Part shown: positions 1 to 8,422 of the stretch, piece by piece
Numbering within the stretch: the first letter of the stretch is position 1
Layout: the number at the start of each line of letters is the position of its first letter
Assembly (NCBI GenBank): GCA_017860345.1
Contig: JAFNAV010000016.1
Span: 1-49,025, forward strand
Reading direction: 5' to 3'
Origin: Bacteroidota bacterium
GTDB taxonomy: Bacteria > Bacteroidota > Bacteroidia > Bacteroidales > Paludibacteraceae
DNA length: 49,025 nucleotides
The notes under the pieces: model-generated
Database searches by the model: none
Seen by the model: the letters and a program-made list of their open reading frames with translations, nothing else
What the model was told of the DNA's origin: nothing
Translations under genes and position numbers: made by a program

Positions 1-338
1 GAAATCTTCTGGCTATTGACAATGGAAAAACCGTTCGTATGTATCATTACAAAAATGAATTTGTTCAGGGCGATGCTACTGATTATCGTCCAGGATTTAC
101 ATTCAAGATTACCGTGAATAATGATAATACTTTGTCGTTTGCTACGTATAAAGATTTTGCTATTATTGACGGTGGCGGAACTTACTATCCCGATTTGAAA
201 TTATATAGCCTTTGGTATACTTTTAACGATAGTGGAGTGATTCGTAAAACGGTAGGTTATTTATATAAGGCTCGCAAAACTACGGATGAACAACGGATTA
301 TAGACGACTGGATCGAAGAGCATCCGTTAGCTAAATAA
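1..338 (+). CDS. Partial gene, C-terminal end of an unidentified protein
   Basis: The reading frame is open to the left edge of the window (codons from position 3), so the methionine at 39 is probably internal and the gene begins outside. The visible ~112 residues are rich in aromatic residues and alternate short beta-type stretches (for example FTFKITVNN, LKLYSLWYTF). They end in a charged tail, DDWIEEHPLAK. No motif is recognised. The composition would fit the C-terminal beta domain of a Bacteroidota surface lipoprotein, but this is a guess. It is followed by an imperfect inverted repeat (353-481) and then by a small membrane-protein gene. Confidence 0.6.
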   Translation, partial: NLLAIDNGKTVRMYHYKNEFVQGDATDYRPGFTFKITVNNDNTLSFATYKDFAIIDGGGTYYPDLKLYSLWYTFNDSGVIRKTVGYLYKARKTTDEQRIIDDWIEEHPLAK

Positions 339-352
339 TCCGGATTCGGACT

Positions 353-481
353 AAGGTGTCTGAAAAGTTTTTGGATTTTTTATAGCTTCAAGCATTCTAA
401 TTACCTTAATAGGCCTTTCGTACTAACGATAGAATGATTGAATCGGGCTATAAAATTATTAAAATACTTTTCAGGCATCTT
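353..481. repeat. Imperfect long inverted repeat (hairpin or MITE-like)
   Basis: The left arm starting at 353 (aaggtgtctgaaaag) pairs with the reverse complement of the right arm ending at 481 (aagatgcctgaaaag). The similarity continues inward through tttatagc and cattcta to a centre around an AGGCCT palindrome. The arms cover nearly the whole 129 bp. It could act as a large transcription-terminating hairpin behind the gene ending at 338, or be a decayed miniature mobile element. No second copy was seen in this window. Confidence 0.55.
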
Positions 482-531
482 TTTCTTATTATATCTATTC
501 TTTTATTGCTTAATCTGATAATATCTAAGTC

Positions 532-738
532 ATGAATCTATTACTTCTTCTTTTTATTGGGCTGCCTGTTTTTTTTCTGATTGCTTTTTTTATTGGTATT
601 ATTAAAAGAAACAGAAGAATCTGGCTTACTTCTTTGATACTTTTTATTGTTATTGTACTTGCTGAATTAGCATTGATTATTCCAATTAATAAAATAGAAT
701 CTTTCAGCTCTCAATCTACTTCATCTCAAAAGTTATAG
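532..738 (+). CDS. Small hydrophobic membrane protein, unknown function
   Basis: A 68-residue protein, almost entirely hydrophobic. It has two predicted membrane helices (roughly residues 2-24 and 30-52) separated by a basic turn (KRNRR), and a Ser/Thr-rich polar tail. The short positive loop between helices suggests both ends face out of the cytoplasm, but topology is not certain. No family is recognised. It lies alone between the 353-481 inverted repeat and the 836-3484 gene. The spacer up to 836 contains an A/T-rich run but no clear terminator. Confidence 0.5.
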   Translation: MNLLLLLFIGLPVFFLIAFFIGIIKRNRRIWLTSLILFIVIVLAELALIIPINKIESFSSQSTSSQKL

Positions 739-835
739 GCATTTTCTAAGTTCACGTTTTTTTTTTTAATTAAATTAAACTATGGGTAACGATTATAGTC
801 TAAATACATTGTAAACAGTATCCATATTAAGTTTT

Positions 836-3484
836 ATGAAAGTACGATTGACTATAATGTTTTTTTTCTCCTGGATTGCTTGTTTGGCTATTGCTCAGGC
901 TCAGGAATCTGTCGAAAATCCAATAAAAAAGCTTTTCTTAGATCAAATATCTTTTTTCCCTCAGGAAAAAATATATGTACAAACAGACAAAAGCAAGTAT
1001 TTTAATGGCGAAATTATTTGGTTTCGGGTACATTTGGTCGATGCCGTTTTTCTGAAACAAGCCAATGCCAGTCGTTATGTATATGTTGAGTTGGTGAATC
1101 CGGTAAAGCAACTGGTTGAACGTATAAAACTTAGACCCGATAGTACGGGTTGTTTTTACGGACAATTTAAACTGGATGCTGAGCTTGGCGAAGGCAACTA
1201 TTCGTTAAGAGCTTACACGCGCTTTATGCAGAATGTGGGCGAAGATTATTTCTGTACAAAACAGCTGTTTATAAGTAGTTTAGTCTCTGAAAACGTGTTG
1301 GTAGATATTAAATATTCGGTAAACTCAGGTAACGCTGTTGAGGCCGAGATGCAATTTCGTAAAAAGTCGGACCAACAAAAAGTAATGCCCACTTTATGTT
1401 CAATATTACATGGAGGTAAGGCAGCCGAAAATGAAAAGGCTGTGCTATTCAATGAAAATACCGGACATTGCAAATTTACAGAGAAAGAGCTGAGCAAAGA
1501 CAGAACGTTTTTATTACAAACCCTGATTGATGGACGTGTTTTTAATAAATATTTTACTATTCCGTATACCGATAAATCGTTTGATGTAACATTTTTTCCC
1601 GAAGGCGGTCAGGCACCTTTATCTGCAAGCGTAGTGATGGCTTTCAAAGCAATAAATAACAGTGGACTTGCCGAAAACATCACTGGACAAGTGTTCGATG
1701 ATCAGAATCAGTTGTGTACAGAGTTTGCGTCAACCCACTTAGGCATGGGAAGCTTTACTTTATTTTACACTCCCGGAAGAAAGTACCATGTGCTGTGTAC
1801 CACCAAAGATAATGTGACTAAACGTTTTGAACTTCCCGAACCTGTAGCAAATGCGGTTTCGCTCTCTGTAAAACAAGAGAGTAATGGTTTGTATGTCAGT
1901 GTGTTGAAGTCGCCCGGGGTTAATTTGCCGACTTCCACACAACTTATTGCTCACATACGTGGCGTACCTGTTTATCTGGAGCCCTGGAACGATTCCAAAG
2001 AATATATAGTATTCGACAAAGATTTTTTTCCCGCCGGAGTTGTTCATTTTCTCCTGATAGATGCTGAACGGAATATCTTAAGTGAACGTCTTGTTTTCTC
2101 GAACCAGCGAAGCTCTTTTGCTAAAACTGAGCTTGAGTTTAACAAAAACAAGTTTAGCCCAAGAGACAGTATCCATTTATCGGTACATGTTACCGACGAG
2201 AATAACGAGCCATTGTCAGGCAACTTTTCTTTGTCAGTAGTTGATGTAAATGCTGTTAATGTAGATACAAGTTCAAATATTGTTACCACCTTGCTGCTTG
2301 CATCCGAACTCAAAGGATATATTGAATCTCCGGCTACTTACCTGCAATTAAATAATAAAAAATCTGCAGCTGCACTCGATATGTTGATGATGACACAGGG
2401 ATGGAGACGCTATGATATTCCTAATCTGCTTAAAAATAACATTAAAAAAGATCTGAAATATCCTGTAGAGCGTAGCGAAGAAGTTACAGGAAAAGTTGAA
2501 GGTCTATTTTCGGTACTAAAAGATGGAAATTTGAGCTTGCTTGCATTAAGGGATTCAGTAATTGGTACTTATCTTACCAAACCCGACGAACAGGGACGAT
2601 TTGTTTTTAAAGACCTTGAATTTCCTGAAGGAACTAAATACATTGTTCAGGCTATTTCAAAAAATGGTTCCAAAAAGGTATTCATTCAAACTGATTCCTT
2701 AGCCAGTTTTCCACCTCTGAGTGCACCTTTATTAATAAATCAACAAAGCTTGAAACCAGAAGATATTGAAATTGTGCCTCTTAGCGTCAAAAAAACGAAA
2801 GACGAAGGTATACGAATGTATAATCTGAATGAGTTACTGGTGACAGCGAAAAGGAAATCTGGATCTACAACAGAATCTCCATACTACTCTATAAACTCAT
2901 CTGCGGTGATAACAGCCGAAGAAATTTCAGAGTGGCGCCTTATATCTGTTTATGATTTGTTGCGCAGAATATCCGGCGTTACGGTTTCCGGAAAAGATGT
3001 TCTCTACCGTGGAAATACGCCGATGCTACTGCTTGATAATGTGCCCGTTGAGAATTTCGACTACGATATGTTGATGGTAGAAGATATTAAAGATGCTTTT
3101 GTTAGTCCGGGTTCGTCTACGGGGGCTATCTTTGGAGCCCGGGGTGCGAACGGAGCTATTGTAATCAATACTAAAAAGGGTTTTGTGCAGACAAACAAGC
3201 TAAATACCAATATTGGTTATGTGAAATCCATTGGTTATCAGCAAACTGCCACTTTTTATTCACCCCGCTATCATACAGCAGCCGAACGAAACAATCCTTC
3301 TCCCGACTATCGAACTACCATTTATTGGAATCCCAATGTGCAAATAGATGCTAACGGAGTAGGAAGTATACATTTTTATGCTGCCGATGCATCAACCAAT
3401 TATCGTTTTATACTCGAAGGGGTGAGTCAATACGGACACTTAATTCATACAGCTGTTACTACGGTGGATATTGATACGGAATAA
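836..3484 (+). CDS. MG2-like / TonB-plug-like secreted protein
   Basis: An 882-residue protein with a signal peptide (about residues 1-22, ending AQAQ). Residues ~38-145 resemble the MG2 domain of macroglobulin-type proteins (KIYVQTDKSKYFNGE, YVYVELVNP). The centre is a series of beta-domain-like repeats. Residues ~690-800 look like the plug domain of a TonB-dependent receptor: LNELLVTAKRK, then a stretch with DLLRRISGV, and GARGANGAIVINTKKG. No beta-barrel follows, and the protein ends ~90 residues later with a Ser/Ala-rich beta segment. This combination recurs in Bacteroidota, usually annotated as a TonB-receptor plug protein, without an established role. Membrane-associated or periplasmic location is inferred. 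A bidirectional terminator at 3574-3611 separates it from the convergent GH43 gene. Confidence 0.8.
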   Translation: MKVRLTIMFFFSWIACLAIAQAQESVENPIKKLFLDQISFFPQEKIYVQTDKSKYFNGEIIWFRVHLVDAVFLKQANASRYVYVELVNPVKQLVERIKLRPDSTGCFYGQFKLDAELGEGNYSLRAYTRFMQNVGEDYFCTKQLFISSLVSENVLVDIKYSVNSGNAVEAEMQFRKKSDQQKVMPTLCSILHGGKAAENEKAVLFNENTGHCKFTEKELSKDRTFLLQTLIDGRVFNKYFTIPYTDKSFDVTFFPEGGQAPLSASVVMAFKAINNSGLAENITGQVFDDQNQLCTEFASTHLGMGSFTLFYTPGRKYHVLCTTKDNVTKRFELPEPVANAVSLSVKQESNGLYVSVLKSPGVNLPTSTQLIAHIRGVPVYLEPWNDSKEYIVFDKDFFPAGVVHFLLIDAERNILSERLVFSNQRSSFAKTELEFNKNKFSPRDSIHLSVHVTDENNEPLSGNFSLSVVDVNAVNVDTSSNIVTTLLLASELKGYIESPATYLQLNNKKSAAALDMLMMTQGWRRYDIPNLLKNNIKKDLKYPVERSEEVTGKVEGLFSVLKDGNLSLLALRDSVIGTYLTKPDEQGRFVFKDLEFPEGTKYIVQAISKNGSKKVFIQTDSLASFPPLSAPLLINQQSLKPEDIEIVPLSVKKTKDEGIRMYNLNELLVTAKRKSGSTTESPYYSINSSAVITAEEISEWRLISVYDLLRRISGVTVSGKDVLYRGNTPMLLLDNVPVENFDYDMLMVEDIKDAFVSPGSSTGAIFGARGANGAIVINTKKGFVQTNKLNTNIGYVKSIGYQQTATFYSPRYHTAAERNNPSPDYRTTIYWNPNVQIDANGVGSIHFYAADASTNYRFILEGVSQYGHLIHTAVTTVDIDTE

Positions 3485-3573
3485 AACATTTTTTATTTAA
3501 AGTGCTTTTTGTATAATCAACTTCATGTATTTATTCCTGATTATTGGGTAAACTGCTGGAAGTAGTAAACATA

Positions 3574-3611
3574 AAAAAACCTTACACGCTATTGTTTGTA
3601 AGGTTTTTTTA
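3574..3611. terminator. Bidirectional Rho-independent terminator
   Basis: The stem aaaaaaaccttac pairs perfectly with gtaaggttttttt across a 12-nt loop. Because A- and T-runs flank both sides, it can stop transcription from the gene ending at 3484 (plus) and from the GH43 gene ending at 3629 (minus). Confidence 0.85.
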
Positions 3612-3628
3612 TACTCTTTTTTTGTGGG

Positions 3629-5401
3629 TTATGGAATCACAATATCATTTACCGAAGTGGCATAAAGTCCTATCATTGTACCGGTAAAACCACCGGCTCT
3701 GTTAGTCGACAGAATATCGCCTGATACGGTACCTCCAACGTTTTTAAATTCTGCTTTGTTGATTGAATAATTGAAATTGTAGTCGTCGCCCTTAGCTACC
3801 ACTTGTAAATCAATAGTTTGCTTCTTTATGTCAATTGGCTCGCTTGCCACAATGGTTGATTTACCGCGGTCGGTTCTTTCCAAAACAATATAATAGTCGT
3901 TACCTTTTTTGGTAACACCAAACACATAATTAAACCTCTCGCTCTGATAGCATACAAGTCCGGCCAGTTCTTTCTCGGTTTTTGGTACGAAACTAAGTGT
4001 GGTGGTGGCAGTGAAATTGCTATGTTGCTGACGATAAAATAATGTTGATGTAGGTTTTACCTCTTTAATGTTGGTTGGCAATGGGTTTATAATCAACCCT
4101 GGTTTTTTAGGGTTCACCACAGCAAAGTCCTGATGTGGGCCTCTTATACCTACCCATCTGTAATCTAATTTTTCGGTTGTAAAGTTTTCGGTAAAAGTAA
4201 AGTTGCCATTAGGTAAGTAGCCATCTTTACCTGTTTTATTTTCTACTCCGGCTGGCATTTTTAGTTTTGGCTCCATCGGGATCAAACCATTTTCAAATAC
4301 CGGAAAAGTTCCTGTCCAGTCTACAGGGAGAATAAAAGTTTCACGTCCCGCGTTAACTCTGTTTTTTTCGTTAGGTCTGATAGCCAAAAACACACCATAG
4401 TATTTACCGTCAGGTCCTTCTACCAGGTCAGCATGTCCAGCCCAGTCTATTTTATTGTTTCTGTTTTCGGGCAAATGTCTTTGCGACAATATTGGGTTAC
4501 CCGGAGCCGGAACATAAGGGCCTTTAGGACTGTCACTTATAAAAATAACTTCGCTGTGATTACCTCCGGTTCCACCTTCGGCGCACATTAAATAATACTT
4601 TCCATTTTTTTTGTAAATATGTGGAGCCTCAATCCAGATAGGTTTTTTTGATAAATCGACACCCCCGTCAACAATAAGTTTGTCGGTTCCGGCAATTACC
4701 TGATCGTTTTCCAGATCGTATTCCCATACTTTAATTACCCGATGACCGTTGTAAAGTTCCTTTCCACGAGCGGGTGCATCGTTGTGTACAATATAAGCTT
4801 TCCCATTATCATCAAAAAATATTGAAGGGTCAATTCCATCAAATTTTAATTTGTATGGGTCGCTCCATCCTTGCAACGGATCTTTGGTTTTTACAATAAT
4901 GTTACCGAAACCTCCGGCAAACTGGGTTGTAATCATATAAAATGTATCATTGTTCGGATTGTATTTTATAGATGGAGCATAAATTCCGGCGCTGATACCG
5001 CAATCCTGAAGTTTGAGTTGCGAAGTACGATCCAGTACATGTCCTATTTGTTTCCAGTTAACTAAATCAGTTGAGTGAAAAATGGGTACACCCGGAAAAA
5101 TTGCAAAAGAAGAACAAACCATATAATAGTCGTTACCCTTCCGGCATATCGAAGGGTCGGGGTAGCAACCCTGTAATATCGGATTGTAAAATTCGTCCGG
5201 CTTTAGCGGGTTTAAATTATACACCTTGTCGTCGCCTTTGTACGTAAATTGCGAAAAAACGGGAGCATCTTTGACTGTGTTTTTTTTAGTTTTCGGATTT
5301 GCCGCATCTACAATCTGTGGCGATAAGGCCGTGAAAGCAAATAATGCAATTGCCCCCTGTTTAAACCAGTACGAAAACTTGATTTTTCTTTGTAGTAACA
5401 T
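3629..5401 (-). CDS. Secreted GH43 beta-xylosidase/alpha-L-arabinofuranosidase with C-terminal beta-sandwich
   Basis: A 590-residue protein with an N-terminal signal sequence (about 1-34). The GH43 five-bladed propeller occupies ~70-370. Its three expected catalytic acids are visible: base D82 (GCYPDPSIC), pKa modulator D191 (DGIDPSIFFDD) and acid E258 (WIEAPHIYKKNGKYYL). Residues ~390-590 form the concanavalin-like C-terminal sandwich common in larger GH43 beta-xylosidases (TFTENFTTEKLDYRWVGIRG). Substrate is inferred as xylo-oligosaccharides or arabinose side chains in the periplasm or at the surface. The subfamily (10-type is my guess) cannot be fixed by eye. It is the only cluster gene on the minus strand and faces away from the main xylan block across an 1.1-kb AT-rich spacer, with its own promoter at 5482-5512. 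Confidence 0.9.
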   Translation of the reverse strand: MLLQRKIKFSYWFKQGAIALFAFTALSPQIVDAANPKTKKNTVKDAPVFSQFTYKGDDKVYNLNPLKPDEFYNPILQGCYPDPSICRKGNDYYMVCSSFAIFPGVPIFHSTDLVNWKQIGHVLDRTSQLKLQDCGISAGIYAPSIKYNPNNDTFYMITTQFAGGFGNIIVKTKDPLQGWSDPYKLKFDGIDPSIFFDDNGKAYIVHNDAPARGKELYNGHRVIKVWEYDLENDQVIAGTDKLIVDGGVDLSKKPIWIEAPHIYKKNGKYYLMCAEGGTGGNHSEVIFISDSPKGPYVPAPGNPILSQRHLPENRNNKIDWAGHADLVEGPDGKYYGVFLAIRPNEKNRVNAGRETFILPVDWTGTFPVFENGLIPMEPKLKMPAGVENKTGKDGYLPNGNFTFTENFTTEKLDYRWVGIRGPHQDFAVVNPKKPGLIINPLPTNIKEVKPTSTLFYRQQHSNFTATTTLSFVPKTEKELAGLVCYQSERFNYVFGVTKKGNDYYIVLERTDRGKSTIVASEPIDIKKQTIDLQVVAKGDDYNFNYSINKAEFKNVGGTVSGDILSTNRAGGFTGTMIGLYATSVNDIVIP

Positions 5402-5481
5402 AAATTTAATTAAACTTGTTATTGTATATTTTTACTTCTATGTTGGTGATAATCTTAGAGTTCTAATTACCCCAACTCTTA

Positions 5482-5512
5482 CAAAGTTACGAAAATTAAC
5501 TCACTTTGCGAA
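5482..5512 (-). promoter_or_regulatory. Bacteroidota-type promoter for the minus-strand GH43
   Basis: Read on the minus strand, there is a TAACTTTG box (consensus TAnnTTTG) at 5489-5482. It is preceded after 19 nt by TTCG (consensus TTTG) at 5512-5509. Spacing fits the known Bacteroides -33/-7 promoter. The predicted transcript would start about 75 nt before the GH43 start codon. Confidence 0.5.
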
Positions 5513-6430
5513 CATCTATGTTACCATGGCTTCTTAAAAATAATTAAATAAACTCCTTTTCGTTACATATTCTTTGCTTCACGTTACTAACCAAATTTTA
5601 TAGCTGTGTTATATCAATTTTCATGACTAAATTTGAAAACAAATATTAGATGAATCTCATAAATAATCTCATAAAACCATCGGTTTTTCCAAATTTCTGA
5701 ATAAATACAATAACTAAAAAACAATTTTTTTGTGTAATTCAGCATTGTGAAATCAATGTATTTTAACTTATTTTTAGTCTGGGATACTATATTTTTTTGT
5801 TGATGTTTTACTAATATTGAAGGTCTTGAATTTAACTATATTGTTCTTTTTGTTTGATGTTACTTTAATTGGAAGGAAATGATTACTTATTGTTTTAGTT
5901 TCTTTTTTATTCAGACTCTTTTTTGCTGATTTTCGGTTTTGCTGATTACTTTTAAGAATAAAATAATCGTATTAGTCATGTTTCGGGTTGAATATTGAGC
6001 TTGATAATGTTTGTTTTGTTTATATTTATACATTTTCATGCTGTTTTTTCTGAAACGAAATTACATTAAGAACATCGTATTTTGTGAAGAGATTTCTTTT
6101 ATTTAAATTATTGCTAACACCCGTTAAATAAAGGGTTAAATACAATAATATCTTGTTTACTCGTATCTAAAATTCAAAACTAAATATCTATTTTCTTAAA
6201 AATGTATGCGTATGTAACTATAAATTTGTAAGCTCTTAAAAAAAAATATTGATAATTAATATGCATAAGCCGAACAGTAATTTCTGTTATTATCATAGTT
6301 TTTTTTATTAATTTAAAAAAAATCAATATCTCGTAGTTCTGCATTTGAGATATTAACCTTGAACGTTGAAATTATTTTTGATTGATTTACAACCTTAACA
6401 AAAAACCATCTTTATAGCTTAAATGATTTT
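5513..6430. other. AT-rich spacer without recognisable genes
   Basis: More than 900 bp, strongly A/T-rich, with stops in all frames and no ORF of credible composition. One TAnnTTTG box is present on the plus strand at 6221-6228 (TAAATTTG), but no matching -33 element was found, so a promoter there is uncertain. The region separates the divergent minus-strand GH43 and plus-strand xylan block and may carry the regulator-binding site for both. I see no clear operator repeat. Confidence 0.5.
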
Positions 6431-6463
6431 TTTGTTGAAGCGTAGTTGTAAAAAATATCTTTG
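6431..6463 (+). promoter_or_regulatory. Promoter upstream of the GH115 relic and transporter operon
   Basis: TTTG at 6431-6434 lies 21 nt before TATCTTTG at 6456-6463, matching the Bacteroidota TTTG / TAnnTTTG promoter. It is 37 nt upstream of the start codon of the decayed GH115 gene at 6500. Since no terminator is seen in the relic, it may now drive the transporter-GH10-GH43 operon with a ~470-nt leader (inference). Confidence 0.5.
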
Positions 6464-6499
6464 TTGCCTGAGTATAAATTTCTTATTATAAAAAAACAC

Positions 6500-6879
6500 A
6501 TGAAGACCATTTTAAAATACATAACTTTCATTTTCTCTATCCTAACAGTTACTTCTCCTGTATTTTCTGCTGAAAATTTTATGAAAACTGTCAAAACCAA
6601 TTCTGCTTTGGTTTTTAGTAGAGCCGTCGTTATCGTTTTCTGTATTGATTGATAGTAATATTGATGCCGGAGTGAAAAGGTCGGTGGTTAATTTAGTGTC
6701 TGATGTAGATAAAGTTTCTGATTATAAAAATCGGTATTAAAGCACAAGATATAAAAAGCCGGTAAACAGACTTTACATTTTCGTGTGCTGGAATCGGGTA
6801 TAATTTTAAGAAAATTAATAATTAATGCGGGAGGCTTAAAACCGGTTATCCGGGAGCTCCCGAAAGTAAATTGAAATAA
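6500..6879 (+). pseudogene. GH115 alpha-glucuronidase relic (two ends, centre deleted, frameshifted)
   Basis: The ATG at 6500 begins a good signal peptide (MKTILKYITFIFSILTV, then VFSAENF). After a frameshift near 6620 the sequence reads LIDSNIDAGVKRSVVNLVSD and then VDKVSDYKN. This matches the N-terminal GH115 pattern (compare IRYDANDFKGVIRAIGDLQN in the intact gene at 12900). After a stop at about 6737-6739, another frame reads GKQTLHFRVLESGIILRKL and INAGGLKP, then after a 1-nt shift YPGAPESKLK and stop. This is the typical GH115 C-terminus (compare HKIVIDAGGYKQTYLKMPES in the intact gene ending at 18132). About 750-800 internal codons are missing. It has at least two frameshifts, so no functional enzyme is made. 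The promoter at 6431-6463 survives. Confidence 0.75.
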
Positions 6880-6935
6880 ACGCTTGGTAATTGTTTGACA
6901 ATGAAACAGTGTTTTCAGAAAATAAAATTAAAATA

Positions 6936-8348
6936 ATGGAATCAAATTCACAAAAAACTATTGAGGCTAAGGGTTTCTACAAACTCTCGTGGGTGCAACG
7001 CATAGGTTTTGGTTCGGGCGATTTGGCTCAGAACCTTATTTATCAGACGGTGGCACAGTATTTACTTATTTTTTATACTAACGTATACGGGCTACCGGCC
7101 GCTACAGCTGCTATCATGTTTCTGATAGTCAGGTTAGTAGATGTTGTTTGGGATCCGCTGGTTGGAGCTTATGTTGACAAACATAACCCGAAATTGGGTA
7201 AATACCGTTCGTATTTGATTCTGGGAGGTATTCCGCTTACCGGTTTTGCAATTCTTTGTTTCTGGAATGGTTTTTCAGGTTCGTTGCTTTACGCTTACAT
7301 TACTTATGTGGGTATGTCAATGCTTTATACGCTTATCAACGTACCATATGGAGCTTTAAATGCATCGCTCACACGCGATACCGACGAAATTACCAAACTC
7401 ACTTCTACACGTATGTTTTTGGCCAATCTGGGCGGTTTAGCAGTGGCGTATGGTATTCCTATTATTGTCCGGTCATTATCGCCCGATGGCAAAATAAACT
7501 CAACCGAAGCCGGCAGTGCCTGGTTTATTACCATGACAATTTATGCGGTGGCGGGTTTGTTGTTACTGTTCTTTTGCTATTTCCAAACCAAAGAGCGGGT
7601 GGTGATGGATGCTAAAGAAACCGAGAATGTGAAGGTTTCCGATTTGTGGAAAGAGTTTGTTCACAACCGTCCGTTACGCGTGCTGGCTTTTTTCTTTATT
7701 ACGGCTTTTGCCATGATGGCTATTGGCAACTCGGCGGGTTCGTATTATATGATTTACAATGTGCAAGCACCTGATATGCTGCCTTATTTTGCCGCGCTAG
7801 GCTCTATTCCTGCATTTATTTTTATGCCTATGGTGCCGGCTATTAAAAGGTCTATCGGGAAAAAACAAATGTTTTATGTTTTTCTGACTATAGCTATTCT
7901 GGGTATGGCAATGTTGTACGTTATTTCGGTGATTCCGGCTCTTAAAACTCAGGTTTGGCTGGTACTGATAGCGCAATTTGTGAAATCAACAGGAGTTATT
8001 GTGGCCACCGGATATATGTGGGCTTTGGTACCTGAGGTAATTTCGTATGGAGAACATTCTACCGGAAAACGAATCTCGGGAATCGTAAATGCGCTAACGG
8101 GTATTTTCTTTAAAGCAGGTATGGCATTGGGTGGGGTTGTTCCCGGATTTGTATTGGCGTTTGTTGGTTTCGACGAAAAAAATGCAGTTAGCCAGTCGGC
8201 TTTTGCTGAGCAGGGTATTTTATGGCTGGTAGCTGTAATTCCGGCTATTCTGCTTGCTGTAGCTATGTTTATTATTTCAAAATATGAATTGGACGACGAT
8301 GTAATTCATAAAATTAACATAGAAATTGAAGAACGGCAATTGAAATAA
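6936..8348 (+). CDS. GPH-family (MFS) sugar:cation symporter, probable xylo-oligosaccharide importer
   Basis: A 470-residue inner-membrane protein of the glycoside-pentoside-hexuronide:cation symporter family. The family signature is visible at the N-terminus (GFGSGDLAQNLIYQ), followed by a loop with DPLVGAYVDKHNPKLGKYR. About twelve hydrophobic helices are expected. It probably moves xylose-containing oligosaccharides or xylosides from periplasm to cytoplasm, by analogy with XylP/UidB-type proteins and from its place before GH10 and a cytoplasmic GH43. The frame is open from 6891, but the methionine at 6936 (MESNSQKTIEAKGFYKLS) is the better start because the extra 15 residues are not family-like. 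It lies 56 nt after the GH115 relic and 74 nt before GH10. Confidence 0.88.
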   Translation: MESNSQKTIEAKGFYKLSWVQRIGFGSGDLAQNLIYQTVAQYLLIFYTNVYGLPAATAAIMFLIVRLVDVVWDPLVGAYVDKHNPKLGKYRSYLILGGIPLTGFAILCFWNGFSGSLLYAYITYVGMSMLYTLINVPYGALNASLTRDTDEITKLTSTRMFLANLGGLAVAYGIPIIVRSLSPDGKINSTEAGSAWFITMTIYAVAGLLLLFFCYFQTKERVVMDAKETENVKVSDLWKEFVHNRPLRVLAFFFITAFAMMAIGNSAGSYYMIYNVQAPDMLPYFAALGSIPAFIFMPMVPAIKRSIGKKQMFYVFLTIAILGMAMLYVISVIPALKTQVWLVLIAQFVKSTGVIVATGYMWALVPEVISYGEHSTGKRISGIVNALTGIFFKAGMALGGVVPGFVLAFVGFDEKNAVSQSAFAEQGILWLVAVIPAILLAVAMFIISKYELDDDVIHKINIEIEERQLK

Positions 8349-8422
8349 AAATCGTTCAGCTATCATTAAAAAAAGATCAGACCAATCAATTAATACCAAA
8401 AAAACACAATCAGACACAAAAA

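Noticed and set aside
6461..6652. A 63-residue small secreted protein
   Set aside because: The signal peptide is real, but the following sequence continues as GH115 in another frame, so this is the start of a pseudogene rather than an intact small gene.
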